Below, one piece after another: positions 50,359 to 61,686 of a stretch of 64,000 nt of DNA. The DNA comes from Adiantum capillus-veneris. Lineage: Eukaryota; Streptophyta; Polypodiopsida; Polypodiales; Pteridaceae. The stretch is from NCBI GenBank assembly GCA_014529385.2, contig CM043963.1:5057501-5121500 (forward strand). The letters run 5' to 3'. Each line of letters begins with the position of its first letter. Position 1 is the stretch's first letter. Position numbers and translations under genes: made by a program. The notes under the pieces were generated by a model. The model did no database searches, was not told the DNA's origin, and was given only the letters and a program-made list of their open reading frames with translations.

Positions 50359-50620
50359 TTTTGCTTCAGTTTTGCTTGGAAATTTTCAAATCACCTCATC
50401 TATCATGTGTACACATCTATTACATGCCAAAAATCAAGTATGAGCCAAAATGACCACCCATTACTTGTAAAATTGCCAAAAAACACAAAGAAGTCTTTGC
50501 AAGCCAAAATTTGGGTTATGGACCACATTTCTTGATCCAAATCACTTCATATCTCATACCCAAGGTCCATACAATGCTTCGAACCAACTTGTACCAAAAA
50601 ATGTCAATTTTGGAAGAAAA

Positions 50621-50642
50621 GTTAATAATCTCGATTATTTAC
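50621..50642 (+). repeat. 22-bp palindrome, fourth copy
   Basis: Arms as at 28467 with TTA for TAA at position 2-3 and centre ATCTCGAT. Starts 284 bp after the previous copy. Confidence 0.88.
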
Positions 50643-50913
50643 TTTTTGGTCAAAATTAGGGAATTTGGATATTTTGTCATCATACATCCAAATTACATGA
50701 TGTGTTAAGCCCACTAGCTAATTTTGAATCAATTTGGAGTTCAAAATCTCAGATTTCCTTTATATCTACTGTTTCAGAGACCTAAAGTCAAAATCTGGTA
50801 CCATTTTCACCCTGTGCATCCAAATGAGCCCATATTTCCTCAGAGCATGTATTTGGTATATACTTCAAGCCTATAAATCGAAGTTTGCAAAAAGTTGGAA
50901 TTTTTTCTCAGTT

Positions 50914-50935
50914 GTAAATAATCGCAATTATTTAC
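50914..50935 (+). repeat. 22-bp palindrome, fifth copy
   Basis: One mismatch from 28467 (centre ATCGCAAT). Starts 293 bp after the previous copy and about 190 bp before the coding region at 51110. Confidence 0.9.
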
Positions 50936-51109
50936 TTTGGTTGCAAATTTTTGTTTTGACCATACAGTTTTGTTCCTTGCATGTTTTTTTGCATCTTTGC
51001 TTTTTTAAAAATTGATTTGATGCAATTTGGACCAAATTGTCAGCATTTCAATTTAAAAGGACATTCCAGAGAAAATTCCGACAAATCTGCTTTGCACTCT
51101 ATTCCATGA

Positions 51110-52175
51110 ACAGGAGCAATACAAGCAGCGGAGAGGGCCAAGAAGAAGCTAAACCAGAAAGAGAAACTACAAGAACTGCCTGCGTATCAAGTGGACCCCG
51201 AGTCAGTCAAAGCGGCAAAGGCCTCCTACCTTTCTAGAGAACAACTGGAAGAACACCACACTACGGTCTTCACTGGCGGGTTCAAGAGTGAAGAGGGGAA
51301 TCAAGTAGATTTGCAACTCCTGCCCAAAGAATTCTATGATGTAGCTGCCAAGCCAGAGACAAAAGAGGCTAATCGCAGGTTGGGGCTCAGGAATTTCTAC
51401 GAACAAGAGCCTTGCGGAGTGGACTTTCAGAAAGCTTATGAGCTTCTATCCACTATCAAAGAGGATGGAACCGCACGGATATCCGACACCCAAGGGAACA
51501 AGGTCAAGGTAGTGATAAAAAAGAGATAGTGGCAGTGCCACTCAGACTGCCCATTGAAGGAATGACCATGCGGGCAAGAGACAAGAAAATCAAGGTAGTG
51601 ATCACAAAAGAGATAGTGGCAGAGCCACTCAGACTACCCATTGAAGGAATGACCATGCGGGCAAGAGACAAGAAAATCATAGGCACATTTACCAAGGAGA
51701 CAACCGGGGCTACATTTGCCATCTTATCCACAAACAGGTGGAAGAGCCAGCCCGTTTGTACCATCAACACTTTCATTTTTTGGCAAAAAGGCCACCGAGG
51801 TACACAACAACAAATCACGCCGTGGCCACCACCTTCACTCAGGTTCTCAAGTCAACGACAAGGCAACCAGTGGACCATGCGGAGTATGTCTTGACAACCT
51901 TGAAGGGCACCAAGAAGCAAGGCAAAATCACGTACTTGGGTGCGCCAGAGGTGTTAACTAGAATAGCATATCATGCCATCGGCATGGTCGACAACCTACC
52001 GCCTGCCCTTGATCAGAATACATGGATCTTGGAAGCACAACCCTCTCCACGAGCAACAAGGTCGAGTAAAAGGTCACATAAATCAGATGATGAGTCAACT
52101 TATAGCTCGCCGGAACGCCACAACAGCGAGAGCTCTGAAACGAAGAAAAGAGAGCTCCGAGAGAAGAGATGAAAA
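51110..52175 (+). pseudogene. Unrecognised coding region, N-terminal part
   Basis: The frame enters as AIQAAERAKKKLNQKEKLQE (about 51117) and runs through DPESVKAAKASYLSREQLEE, LLPKEFYDVAAKPETKEANR and LRNFYEQEPCGVDFQKAYEL to a stop at 51527. An 87-bp (29-codon) unit is then present twice (51505-51590, 51591-51676; first copy one base short) and the frame continues PLRLPIEGMTMRARDKKIIG, TFTKETTGATFAILSTN. After a shift, 51738-52172 reads VDHAEYVLTTLKGTKKQGKI and IAYHAIGMVDNLPP, ending in a Ser-rich tail. I recognise no family. No zinc knuckle, protease or RT motif. Codon-length duplication and long frames suggest it was a real protein gene. Confidence 0.5.
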
Positions 52176-54052
52176 AGAAAATTGTGGCCGCACACCAAGA
52201 AGAGCCAGCTCAAAAACAAGCGCGATTTGAAAGAGAGAAACAGACTTACCAGCGCAGTAGGCAAGCACAAGGGAAGGACCCAAAAAAATGGGTACCTACA
52301 GGACTGAAAGGACCTCGAACAAAGCATCATACAAGAAAAGAGGCAGATGATCCAACGGAGCAATTAGAAAGAATGTACCAAGAGGCTAAAGCTCTAAAGC
52401 TAAAGGAGGCGGAAGAAGCTGCAAAGAAAGACAAGGAAGCGGAAGACCAAAGGCAAGGTGAGGATACGGCTACCCAAGAGCAAAGTCATGGATCTCTCGG
52501 ACCCACCTCACCACCTACAGAACAACAAGACCATCCCATGCCTAGTCCACCACCATCACCAGTAGGGAAAGACACCAATGAAGCGTAGCTTGACAAGGGA
52601 AAACATTCTGAGTCCACCCAACAAACAGAATCTGCACAAGAGGATGACCACCCCGACGGACAAAAAGGAAAAGAATCCGAGCCAGAATGGAAGAAGGCAG
52701 CTGAAGAGACTCAAAAGCCAGACGAGGAACATGCAAGTAGATCTAAAAAAGATACTGATAAAGAAGAAGATGCGGAAAATGCATCTACCACGGCACATGA
52801 GACGAAGCCCGAGCTAGAGAAGGAAGAAAGGCCGGAACCTGAAGAGGCAGCAAGGGTTGAGACAACACCATCCACTTCTACTCAGTCAGAAACTGCCGAG
52901 GCATCAAAGCCTCAGGATGGCCAAGAAGAAGACCGACCATTTACCTCCACACAAGAACCACTAGGAAATACGACACGGCAAGAAGAAACACATGAGGCTA
53001 CGGGCATACCTCAACAGGCACGATAGGAGGAGTGGTAGACCAACGATGAAGTAATAGTACAAGTCAATGAATATGCACGACAGATACAGGAAATGACGGA
53101 GAGACTCCATTTAGAAGCTTTAAACCGCAGCACAAAGGCCAAGGAAGTGGAAATGGTGGTCGATGCTCGTCAAGGAGAGCTAGAAAACAGAATGACTATT
53201 ATCATTGATCTCCAAAGGCAGGTGCAAGAGCTAAAGGAAAAAGTAGAACAACATTAGATAGCCAGAGATAAACAACAAAAAGAAATGGAGGAGTTAGGTG
53301 ATCTACTCACGAAATTATCTGATGCCTGCAAAGCAAAAGACGAGCAGCTGACAGAAGTTACAAATGAACTTCTTACGACCTCTCTGCTAGCTCAGAAAAT
53401 TCAATTGTAGTTAGATGTTACCAATGCTTCTCTGCAATATTCTGAACTGAAAATCAATGATCAGGCCATTTTCTTACGGCAAAGCAGAGAAAATCCATCC
53501 GTAGCCTTGATCAAAGGAACTGACAAAGTCTATAAGGCACTTGAAAAGAAAAACAGACCTAGAATTGGAATTAAAGCTCAAACAATCACAGGGCAGGGAC
53601 CTGGCACTGATGCGGGTTCAAAGAGAGGAGGAGCTCCTAAAAGAGATAGCAGAACTCAAACAGAAAAATCAACTCCTCAGAGATGGAAAACCAGACACAG
53701 AGGAAGAGGTAGGCACTTCAGAGCCTCCACAGATAAACATACCTTCCATCTCTTTTGCTGAGTTTGAGATGCAGTCCACATCAGAGCCGAGTGATGACGA
53801 AGATTTTTCAGGTTCAAATCACAGATGCAGACACAATGCTAATGGTCAGCTGACAAAAGATGAAGAAGACGCACTGAAGGAGAAGATCACCTTAGAGGTG
53901 GATGCACAATGGAAGGCCTCTATGGATTGGGAGTTGAGAGTTTTACACTCTTTCAACGTCACTCAACTCAGTCCCAATCAGATTAACGCTCAATGGCACC
54001 AACAATCCCTGTCGTACCCTCTCATCAAAGTAGAACTATTACATGTGAAATA
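52169..54052 (+). pseudogene. Unrecognised coding region, charged coiled-coil part
   Basis: 52169-52588 is Lys/Glu/Gln-rich (QLERMYQEAKALKLKEAEEA), followed past a stop by an acidic Ser/Thr/Glu/Pro stretch to about 53025. 53040-53500 encodes heptad-like helices (QIQEMTERLHLEAL, MTIIIDLQRQVQELKEKVEQ) with stops at 53257 and 53408. 53541-54053 continues LELELKLKQSQGRDLALMRV, EELLKEIAELKQKNQLLRDG and a more mixed end. The layout (disordered acidic region, long coiled coil) resembles a structural or oligomerising protein. No homolog recognised. Confidence 0.5.
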
Positions 54053-54203
54053 AAGGTTGTGCAAGAAGATGGCGCAGATAAAGACCACCCAAAGTGGAGG
54101 TTAAGCTGGCTGAACAAGAATCGGAGATACCTGATTCTGTTATAAGAGCACCCACAACCCTTCAGAGAGATCCAACATTCTCTCTTGTACCCAGAGTAAG
54201 GAC

Positions 54204-54800
54204 ATGGCAAGTGCAGGAAGCACTGCAAAAGAAGAGGCCACCTGGCTCAAGTTCCCCAGGTTGCTAGCTCTAGAGAGAGGGCAAGTGGCGGAGGAATACA
54301 TGGTGAAAACCCTAACGGATGCCATGTCTTTCTTTAAGAGTCTTCCAGATCTCTCCTATGAAATGTTATATAAGATCTGCAAAATGCTACGCACATGTAT
54401 ACAAGTTTTTAATGAGCTTGAGCAAACAAAATCCCCATGGCTCTCATTCTTGGAAGGAAACAAAGGCTTATGCTATGATCTGAGTGGGCAATCTTCAGAA
54501 GAAATCCTTTACGGATTCTATGTCGGATGCATGTTTTTGTCCTTGAATAATATGCTAGCCTTTGAAGAAGCATTCTACATTGGATTCTTCACCTAGCAAA
54601 CGAAGATATTTGCACCAGTGATAAGCAACCTAACATCGAGGTTTGTAGGCTACTTAGCGGTGGAGCTGAAGAATCAAGTCACATTGCAATTTATGCAAGT
54701 GTCCGACAAAGAATGAAGAATCAGATACCAGAAGGCACTGGACGTGCTTAAAGACCGCCTCACTAGCCGTCAACTTGAAGACTATTTCAACCCATAAAGT
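54204..54800 (+). pseudogene. Unrecognised coding region, C-terminal helical domain
   Basis: 130 codons from MASAGSTAKEEATWLKFPRL, then LPDLSYEMLYKICKML, LSFLEGNKGLCYDLSGQSSE and MFLSLNNMLAFEEAFYIGFF to a stop at 54594. The same frame continues FAPVISNLTSRFVGYLAVEL and YQKALDVLKDRLTSRQLEDY to 54796, only 25 bp before the polypurine tract. Predominantly helical and hydrophobic in places but no clear membrane span. Function unknown. Its position just before the 3' LTR is where Athila-like elements carry an env-like third ORF, but I see no env features. Confidence 0.45.
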
Positions 54801-54821
54801 TGTGTCAAGGGACGACACATG

Positions 54822-54835
54822 CGAGGAGGGGGGAA
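54822..54835 (+). promoter_or_regulatory. Polypurine tract
   Basis: CGAGGAGGGGGGAA immediately before LTR start TGTTAGC. Confidence 0.85.
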
Positions 54836-56081
54836 TGTTAGCAGCAAGCTAACACAAACACCATTTTTTGGAGTTCTCTTTGTAAAACAATTATATTTTG
54901 ATAAATCGGGAATATTGTAACTCCTATTTTCTCGGATAAACTTTGTAATTAATGAGCCGGGCTACAAGCTTCCAGATTGTATCAGCCAGTCATTTCCCAG
55001 CTTTGGTAGAACTCCAAATTATTAGTTTTGACCACCCAAAAACCTTGGCTAAGGTATAAAAGCCAGTTTTTATAAGTTTTTGGATAAGAAATATACAGCG
55101 TGAGCTACGGGCGCTCACTCCTCTCCTTCTCGTGCTTCCTACTCCCTGTTAGAAGCTGGACACACCCCACGACAACTAACTATTCGGAGGATTATTATTT
55201 TTTGTAATTATTCATTCATTGAGGAAAACCTGATTCTCACCTTGTAAATATTGGGATTTACAGAAGTTTCCAGATTGTATCCCAGTTTTGATAGTTAGAT
55301 TGAGTAGATGGTTGATTTTGGAACTTTAGGGTTTGAGAAATTGTAAGGTATATATACCACTTTTTGACCTTAATGAAAAACCTTTTGTCATTTTAAAAAC
55401 AAGTTTTGAAGTCTGTGAGTGAGCGTACAAAGTACGAGAGAGAGAGTGTGAGCTTCATCTTGACGCTACATGTGCTCCGGTGGTCGGAATCGAGTACAGA
55501 GAAGTGCAGCGTGTTGCCCCCGATGAGAGCTACGCGCCGATACCTACATTGCACGCGTACGGTCCGGTTTTGCGAACTCCTTCTACGAGCTTCATCGGGT
55601 GTTTGGGTGAGCATACATTGTCCGATTTTGCATTGTAGCATATCCATGCGTTCACATTGAGTAGAACTACACATTAGACACTTTAGATTTCGGAAACGAA
55701 GACCTGCAGATTTCGGCCAGACATCCTACGTGTTTCTGCACTAGGTGTTTTGGATTGGGATTTCGGTTCATAGACCTTAGGGAGAGCGACCTATTGGTAT
55801 TAGTAGGGTCTCCTTCAAGTTCTATGGTGTTTCGAGATTGTTTGATGGGTGTTCGGCTCTAGAAAGCATTGTAGGAAGTTCCCTCTTATGCACTCTTGAA
55901 GGCTGTGACTTAGGCAATTGGTAGAGACCTCTGTAAGAATTAGTTAGGAGTCGGTCGAGTGTAGGTTGACACCCTATGCTTGATTCCACGTGCCTGCGGG
56001 TCGAGCTTCGTCCTTAGCTGACATTACATGTTAGGTGAGTTCTCGCTGTGCTGATGTCCGTCGCGGAGTATCCGTCCAACA
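54836..56081 (+). repeat. LTR shared between two retroelement bodies
   Basis: Starts TGTTAGCAGC after a polypurine tract and ends CCGTCCAACA before a primer-binding site, so it serves as 3' LTR for the left body and 5' LTR for the right one. TGTT/AACA ends. TATA box TATAAAAG at 55055-55062. It contains a 12-base half of the palindrome found downstream (AGACATCCTACG at 55719-55730). Confidence 0.82.
55055..55062 (+). promoter_or_regulatory. TATA box in LTR
   Basis: GGTATAAAAGCC about 220 bp into the LTR; transcription probably starts 25-35 bp downstream. Confidence 0.65.
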
Positions 56082-56082
56082 T

Positions 56083-56100
56083 TGGCGCCGCTGCTGGGGA
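56083..56100 (+). promoter_or_regulatory. Primer-binding site, TGGCGCC type
   Basis: TGGCGCCGCTGCTGGGGA two bases after the LTR end. It is close to the TGGCGCCGTTGCCGGGGA site of Athila/Tat elements, which supports placing family A in that branch. Confidence 0.85.
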
Positions 56101-56621
56101 TGAAAACCTTATGTAGGTGACCGAGACTAATCCTTGAGGATCGGGATTTTTGGCTTGCCAAGAGTCTTGTTTTACATTTAGATAGGATCATAGGGTGGAG
56201 GACTCTCTAGGTCTTAGAGGGAGTCTAGGAAGCGTGTGCCTGGCCTAGATCCTTCGACTTAGGTAGATTAGGTAGACCAAGGTAGTTTTAGGTAGTAGTC
56301 GAGTTCTAGAGTAGGAGTCGGAGTGGTAGAAGTGGTGAGAGGAGAGCATTGAGAGTCCGGAGAGGCCAAAAAGCAACCAAAAACACCATTAACACCATTT
56401 CACATGATAAGTAGGAGTAGAGTAAGTAGGACATCATGATTCAGGATCTAGAGCATTTCATGCATGTACACTTGCTTGGTAAAGTCATCAAAAGTTTGTA
56501 AAAGACGCAAAAGTGTGTTTGAAAGCCTCATTGAAGTCCAAAAGATACTGTGAGTGTTTCTGATAGATCTAAAGAGCATCAGAAGCATTTCTGTCAGAAA
56601 AAAAATTAATTTCAAGCCAGG

Positions 56622-56645
56622 AGACATCCTACGCGTAGGATGTCT
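56622..56645 (+). repeat. 24-bp perfect palindrome, copy 1
   Basis: AGACATCCTACG plus its exact reverse complement; contains ACGCGT at the centre. Confidence 0.96.
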
Positions 56646-57064
56646 ACAGGCTAATATGGGAGGAATTTTGGGATTTTGAGTTGACCAGTGTGTTCAGAAG
56701 GTAGGGTTTACCTCAATTTCAACTAGAAAGTGAAAATTTGACCATATCTTAACAGAATAAGGCCAGATAGACTGAAATTGCCAGGCATCCTACCCAAATA
56801 GTGCCAAAACATTATTTTGAGACCAAAACCATAAGATGGCTGCATGAGCATGTCTTGCATGATATATTGAGTGACTGAAAGGAGTTTCACCTCATTTGGG
56901 TGAGAAAATTGGGTTCAAAGTGGACTTTAGCACTTTTGACTGAAAAAGGCAAGAACAGCTGAAATTTGGGACTTTTGAAATCCAAACCAAAATCTAAGCA
57001 TACCATTGGGTTACTGACATCAAGGGGAAGCTGTGGGACAAGTCTGGGGTCAAACAGGCCAAAA

Positions 57065-57088
57065 AGACATCCTACGCGTAGGATGTCT
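57065..57088 (+). repeat. 24-bp perfect palindrome, copy 2
   Basis: Identical to 56622. Confidence 0.96.
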
Positions 57089-57189
57089 TCTGAGTGATTT
57101 TGGACTCCAAACCAAATTTTGAGTATACCAAAGTGATCAGCAACTCAAAGGGAGCCTAGGCTTTGAGTTTGAAGCCATTCTGATGAAAA

Positions 57190-57213
57190 AGACATCCTAT
57201 GTGTAGGATGTCT
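57190..57213 (+). repeat. 24-bp palindrome, copy 3 (variant centre)
   Basis: As copy 1 but centre TATGTGTA in place of TACGCGTA: both changes are C to T at CG sites, as expected from methylation decay. Confidence 0.93.
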
Positions 57214-57466
57214 AAAGCAAGAAATTGAAGCGAGACTTTGACAGTGAGCATAGCCAGGTGTTGTATAGCCTAAGGCAAGCCTCCTAGTCAATTTTGGTCC
57301 AAATTGGAGTTGATTAGACTGATCAATATCAGCAACAGGCTGTCGGAATAGATTTCTCACTCATTGACCAGCTAATAGGTGTCTAAACCAAAAAAGTAAA
57401 AGCAGCTGTAGGCTCAGCACAACAAGGGGAAACCACAGTGCAAAAATCTAGGCAAAACACAGCAGG

Positions 57467-57490
57467 AGACATCCTACGCGTAGGATGTCT
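57467..57490 (+). repeat. 24-bp perfect palindrome, copy 4
   Basis: Identical to 56622; lies about 90 bp before the segment shared with 5080-5390. Confidence 0.96.
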
Positions 57491-59039
57491 ATTGAGGTAT
57501 ACTGCAAAGAAAATTTGACCTGGCATAGACAATGAGATTCTATTTGTCTTAAGGGTTCCGAACTTCTTTCAGAAGTGAATTTGGACCTTTTTTGCCCATT
57601 TGATGAAGCAAAGACTGAATTGAGACTTTTTTCGCGTAAATTGACCAACATCTGAGGGTAGTACAGTTTCAGATTAGCAGACCTAATCCAAAACATCAGC
57701 AGTGTATAAAATACAGTAGTGGTTGAGATTAACTCTCCAGTTATACCAATCATTACTAAGATAACCTCTAGCAGATAAATGCTTTAACTCGATTGCCGAA
57801 ATTAAAACGCTTGTGTATAGGTATATTCAGCAACAAAGCAAGAAGTTGTGTAAAATCTGACCCTTTGCCAGGTGAGTGGTTGGATTTGTGACGGGTTCTT
57901 CATCACAATCCTTCAGTAGCACTCCATTGATATCCAAAATAACAATGCGGCTATCAATCGCCATTACATATGCCAACATTGATGTATCCCGTCGTTCTTC
58001 ATTTAGCCCACCAACTGTCCCTGGCTGTAGTACCACTAAACTATATGAGTAGAAGAGCATAGCCTTTTTGCAATAACAAAGTTGGACATTAGGCACTATA
58101 AAAGTTTACCAATTTTTGATAGCAGGAAATGAAAATTTACAAACACATTGACATCTTTCGAGAGTAGAGTGACATGACACCAAACACATTGACCTAAGCA
58201 AAATGGGCTAGTATTTCATATTAAGCCAGAAGAAAGTACAAAATGTTTTCACAATAGCTAATTCTTATCGGTTTTCGGCTTGACGCCACGACCAACAAGG
58301 CTCTTTCTAGATTTCATAAGGAAGAGTTGGGAGAGGGTGGCTGAGTCAATGCTATCACCTATTTCCAAGGGTGTTGCATCAGGTGTCTCCTCTACACCTT
58401 TTCTCTCAACAACTGAACCCTTGGTCTCCTCTGTTCCTTTATCCACCTCTGCACCTTTAGCCCCTTTGTCCTCCTCCATGTCTCTAGCCTCCTCCGTGCC
58501 TATGGGATCCTTGGCACCTACAACATTCTATGCACTTTTAGTAGGGAAAATTTCAATGTCATATCCAAAACCTCTACCAGCAAGAGAACTTCAATTGCCA
58601 CCTCTTCAGACAGCATTTCTTCTTTGATATTCTTGCCTTGGTCAATCTCCATTTCAACAACTTCCTCAATCGGATCACTTGCCCTTGTTGGTTCTCCTAC
58701 TGTCCCCTTTCAGCTGATATTCTCACAAGTTTGAGTCCATAGCCATCCCCTTTCCCTTCCTCTATGATGGAATCAAGTTCTTGCATCAAGGTAAGAAGCC
58801 TCCAAAGACTCCTCATAGACAACACAAGTACCAAACACATAAATTGTGTTTTCAGTGTCCACAACATGAGACCTTAAATTCAATGTGTATGTCATCCCCC
58901 TCTTCACATCAGCACACAATTGCTTACAAAATTGTAATGGTTTTGGTTTTCCAAGAACTCATTGTAGAGCCTAGCATACTCCATTTGTAAAACATACATA
59001 CTTTATTAACTTATCTACCCAAAAAAACAATTAGCAATG

Positions 59040-60290
59040 GAGAATACAAGCAGTACCAAAACAATACCAAAACAGTACCAAATGAAATTAAAAATAGTAC
59101 CAAATGGGGACCAAGACAATATCAAATCAGGTAAATTATACCAAAACAATAGTAAATAGGTAACAATGCAGAACTACAACAATTTCAAAACAATAACAAT
59201 ATAGTACCAAATATGTAGCAAGATAATACCAAAAAAAGTCAAATTGTACCAAAGCAATTCTAAATTGCACTATAGTGGTACAACAAAGAACCCAAATCTC
59301 ATAAAATATTCCCAAAAAGACCCAATGAGACCTAGTAACTTGCAACAAAACTATTCCAAACCATTTACCGAAATAGCTCAAATTAGTACCAAATGAAGCA
59401 TATTCAAATATTCCAAACCATTTACCAAAATAGCTCAAAATAGCACCAAATGAAAAATAGTAAACACTTAAAAACCCAAAGATAGTACCAATATAACACC
59501 CAAAACATATTTAGTAGTGCCCAAATACTACCAATACAATACCAAAATATTTCCAAATAGCACCAAACGAAGCAAAGAAGCACCAAAAGTACCAAATACA
59601 GTAACACCATAGTACGCAAGTCAAACACAGCAGTACCCAATAAGACCAAAAAAAGTGTAGCTAGAAAGTACCAAAGTGATACCAAAGGAGGTGAAAAGAA
59701 CACAAAATGAACAAGAAAGCACCCAAAGTACCAAGGATTGTGCCAATGTAACATCCAAGACAAAATGTACACTATATGAGCACCCAAAAGTACCAAACCA
59801 ATACTAGATTACTCCAAAGGAGTACCAAATGTAATAAAGAAGCACTAAAATGCATCAAGGAAAGTACCAACATAGCACCTAGTGTTCAAAAAAATATCCA
59901 AATAGTTATATAAAGTAACAATAGAGTTCAAAAATTACCAAAGCACTATAAAAATATTTTTGGAAAGTACCAAAATAGTTCTAGAAAGTACCAAAACAAT
60001 CTCAAAATAGTTCTTAAGAATACCAAATGAATAAAACTACAGCAAAAGTACCATGGATTGTGCCAACATAGCACCCAAGACAAAACCACCAATACCATAT
60101 AAGACTCAAAATTTAGTAACAAGAAAGTACCACAATAGTTCAAGAAAGTACCAAATGAAATAAAGAAGCACCATAAAGTACCAAGAAAAGCACCTGGACA
60201 ACAACTAGTGTTAAAAGAAAATACTAAAACAATTAGAGAAAGAACCAAAATAGTTCAAGAAAGTCCCAAAACACCTAAATATGTGAGCAA
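59040..60290. repeat. Degenerate ACCAAA-rich repeat region
   Basis: Over 1.2 kb the words GTACCAAA, ACCAAAACA, AAAGTACC and AATAGTTC recur at irregular 10-25-bp intervals, giving a strongly A/C-skewed plus strand. A short outlier occurs at 61350-61390. Minus-strand frames here are Phe/Leu/Trp/Tyr-rich by composition and are not credible genes. Confidence 0.8.
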
Positions 60291-61663
60291 ATATACCAGT
60301 CAAGAAGTCAAACATGCCAAATTACCAAACCATGTGGAGAAAAACACTTTCAACAGTCATACATAATGCAATAAGCCAAAAATACAATACCTCCTAATGT
60401 TGAATCTCAGCTTGGAGCCTTTTGATATTCTTGTAAAACATGTGTTTTCATAACAAGCATTGATGACTTGCTCCTAGCTCGGCCTCAATCTCTTTGATCT
60501 CTTCATTAGGAATATGAATTTGCTGCCACGGTATAACAATGCACGCTTCCAAGGTATTAATGTCCTCCATCAAACTTTTCAACACGCCCTCTTTACCTTC
60601 ATATACTAGTAGTTGATCCTTGTTTGCTTGAATAGAGGGATTTGGGTCTGTTAGGTTTGACAATCCTAGATGTGACACTGGTTTTAGGAGTCCTTGCTGC
60701 AATGCCTCTAAATTAGATAGTTGACTAGTCAATTGTTGCCTCTCTACTAGTTGACTCTAGTTCTATGCAAATGTTGCTGCCACTTTGGGCCATTGGGGAC
60801 TTCTTACCTAAATGTAGGATACTTTCAAGGGATGAACCATTTTGCCTTCTCCATGTCTCAATTTTACGATCAAGCCTGCCCCATTCCTAGATGCTATCAT
60901 GTGCAACACTCCTTCACCAAACCGTGCCCATGCTACTCTATGCCCTGCTGGGTCTTTTTTTGTTGCATGGAATTTCTCGAAAGCATAGCACCTAGAAAAT
61001 AGATGGTCAATTCACCACATGAAGGGGGCCCCTGATAAACTTTGGAGAATAGAAATTTGCAGTCTTGCACCAGATGTGGATGCACATGGTTTAAATAGGT
61101 CTTGTTGTTCTTTTGGTACTTGTATTTGAAAATAGTTAACCACTGCTCGAGTGGCAAGTCTTCATCAATCAGGTACTTATGGAGTTGAACTTCTAGATTG
61201 AGGGCGTACTCCTCGTGAAAGCCTTGTGCTATGTAACAAAACCTCGTTTTTTTTTAGGATACTCCTCCACTTGATTTTTACCTGAAATGTTAAAAACATC
61301 AGAGAAAATCACTGAGATAAAGATTAAATGTGGTGTGATGCTCTACGCCCTACAGTACCAAATGGGATACTCCAGAGTACCAAATTTGGTATTGAACATC
61401 TAGCTTTAAATGTCACATCAAGCATAGGGAGTGAACATGCACCATTTAATTAACACAAGCACGATGCAAATTAATAGTGTACCACATCTTGACTTGTTGG
61501 CAAATTTTGATTCATCATTATCAAAGAGGTCTGAGGTCCGTTCCGAGTCGATCTCAGCACCCTTATATTGTTTTGCACTAGCCCTTGTGTTGGGATTGGT
61601 TTTGTGCTCTGGCTTTGTTTCTTGGGGGGATGGGGTGGAAACACCTTTGTTGTTTCTTTTGAC

Positions 61664-61686
61664 GGGGGGGGGGGGGGGGGGGGGGG
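61664..61686 (+). repeat. Run of 23 G
   Basis: Uninterrupted G tract; encodes the Pro run in the minus-strand frame 61720-61418. Confidence 0.97.

Larger units (their letters stand above)
56101..57890 (+). other. Leader of a family A-like element (5' UTR), no gag
   Basis: 1.8 kb without convincing frames. Carries four copies of a 24-bp palindrome (56622, 57065, 57190, 57467). Its last 310 bp match 5080-5390. CAGGTGAGT (GT at 57872) occurs where gag should begin, but the sequence then changes to unrelated DNA at about 57890. Confidence 0.75.

Noticed and set aside
28467-50935. Palindromic repeats considered as a CRISPR array
   Set aside because: Units are far apart, spacers are 262-270 bp, no cas genes, and the context is a plant retroelement leader.
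54204-54596. Env-like protein
   Set aside because: Position fits an env-like ORF but there is no signal peptide, no clear transmembrane segment and no cysteine pattern.
59136-60248. Minus-strand frames rich in Phe, Leu, Trp and Tyr, resembling membrane proteins
   Set aside because: Explained by the A/C-skewed ACCAAA repeat; no conserved motif and repeated words at irregular spacing.
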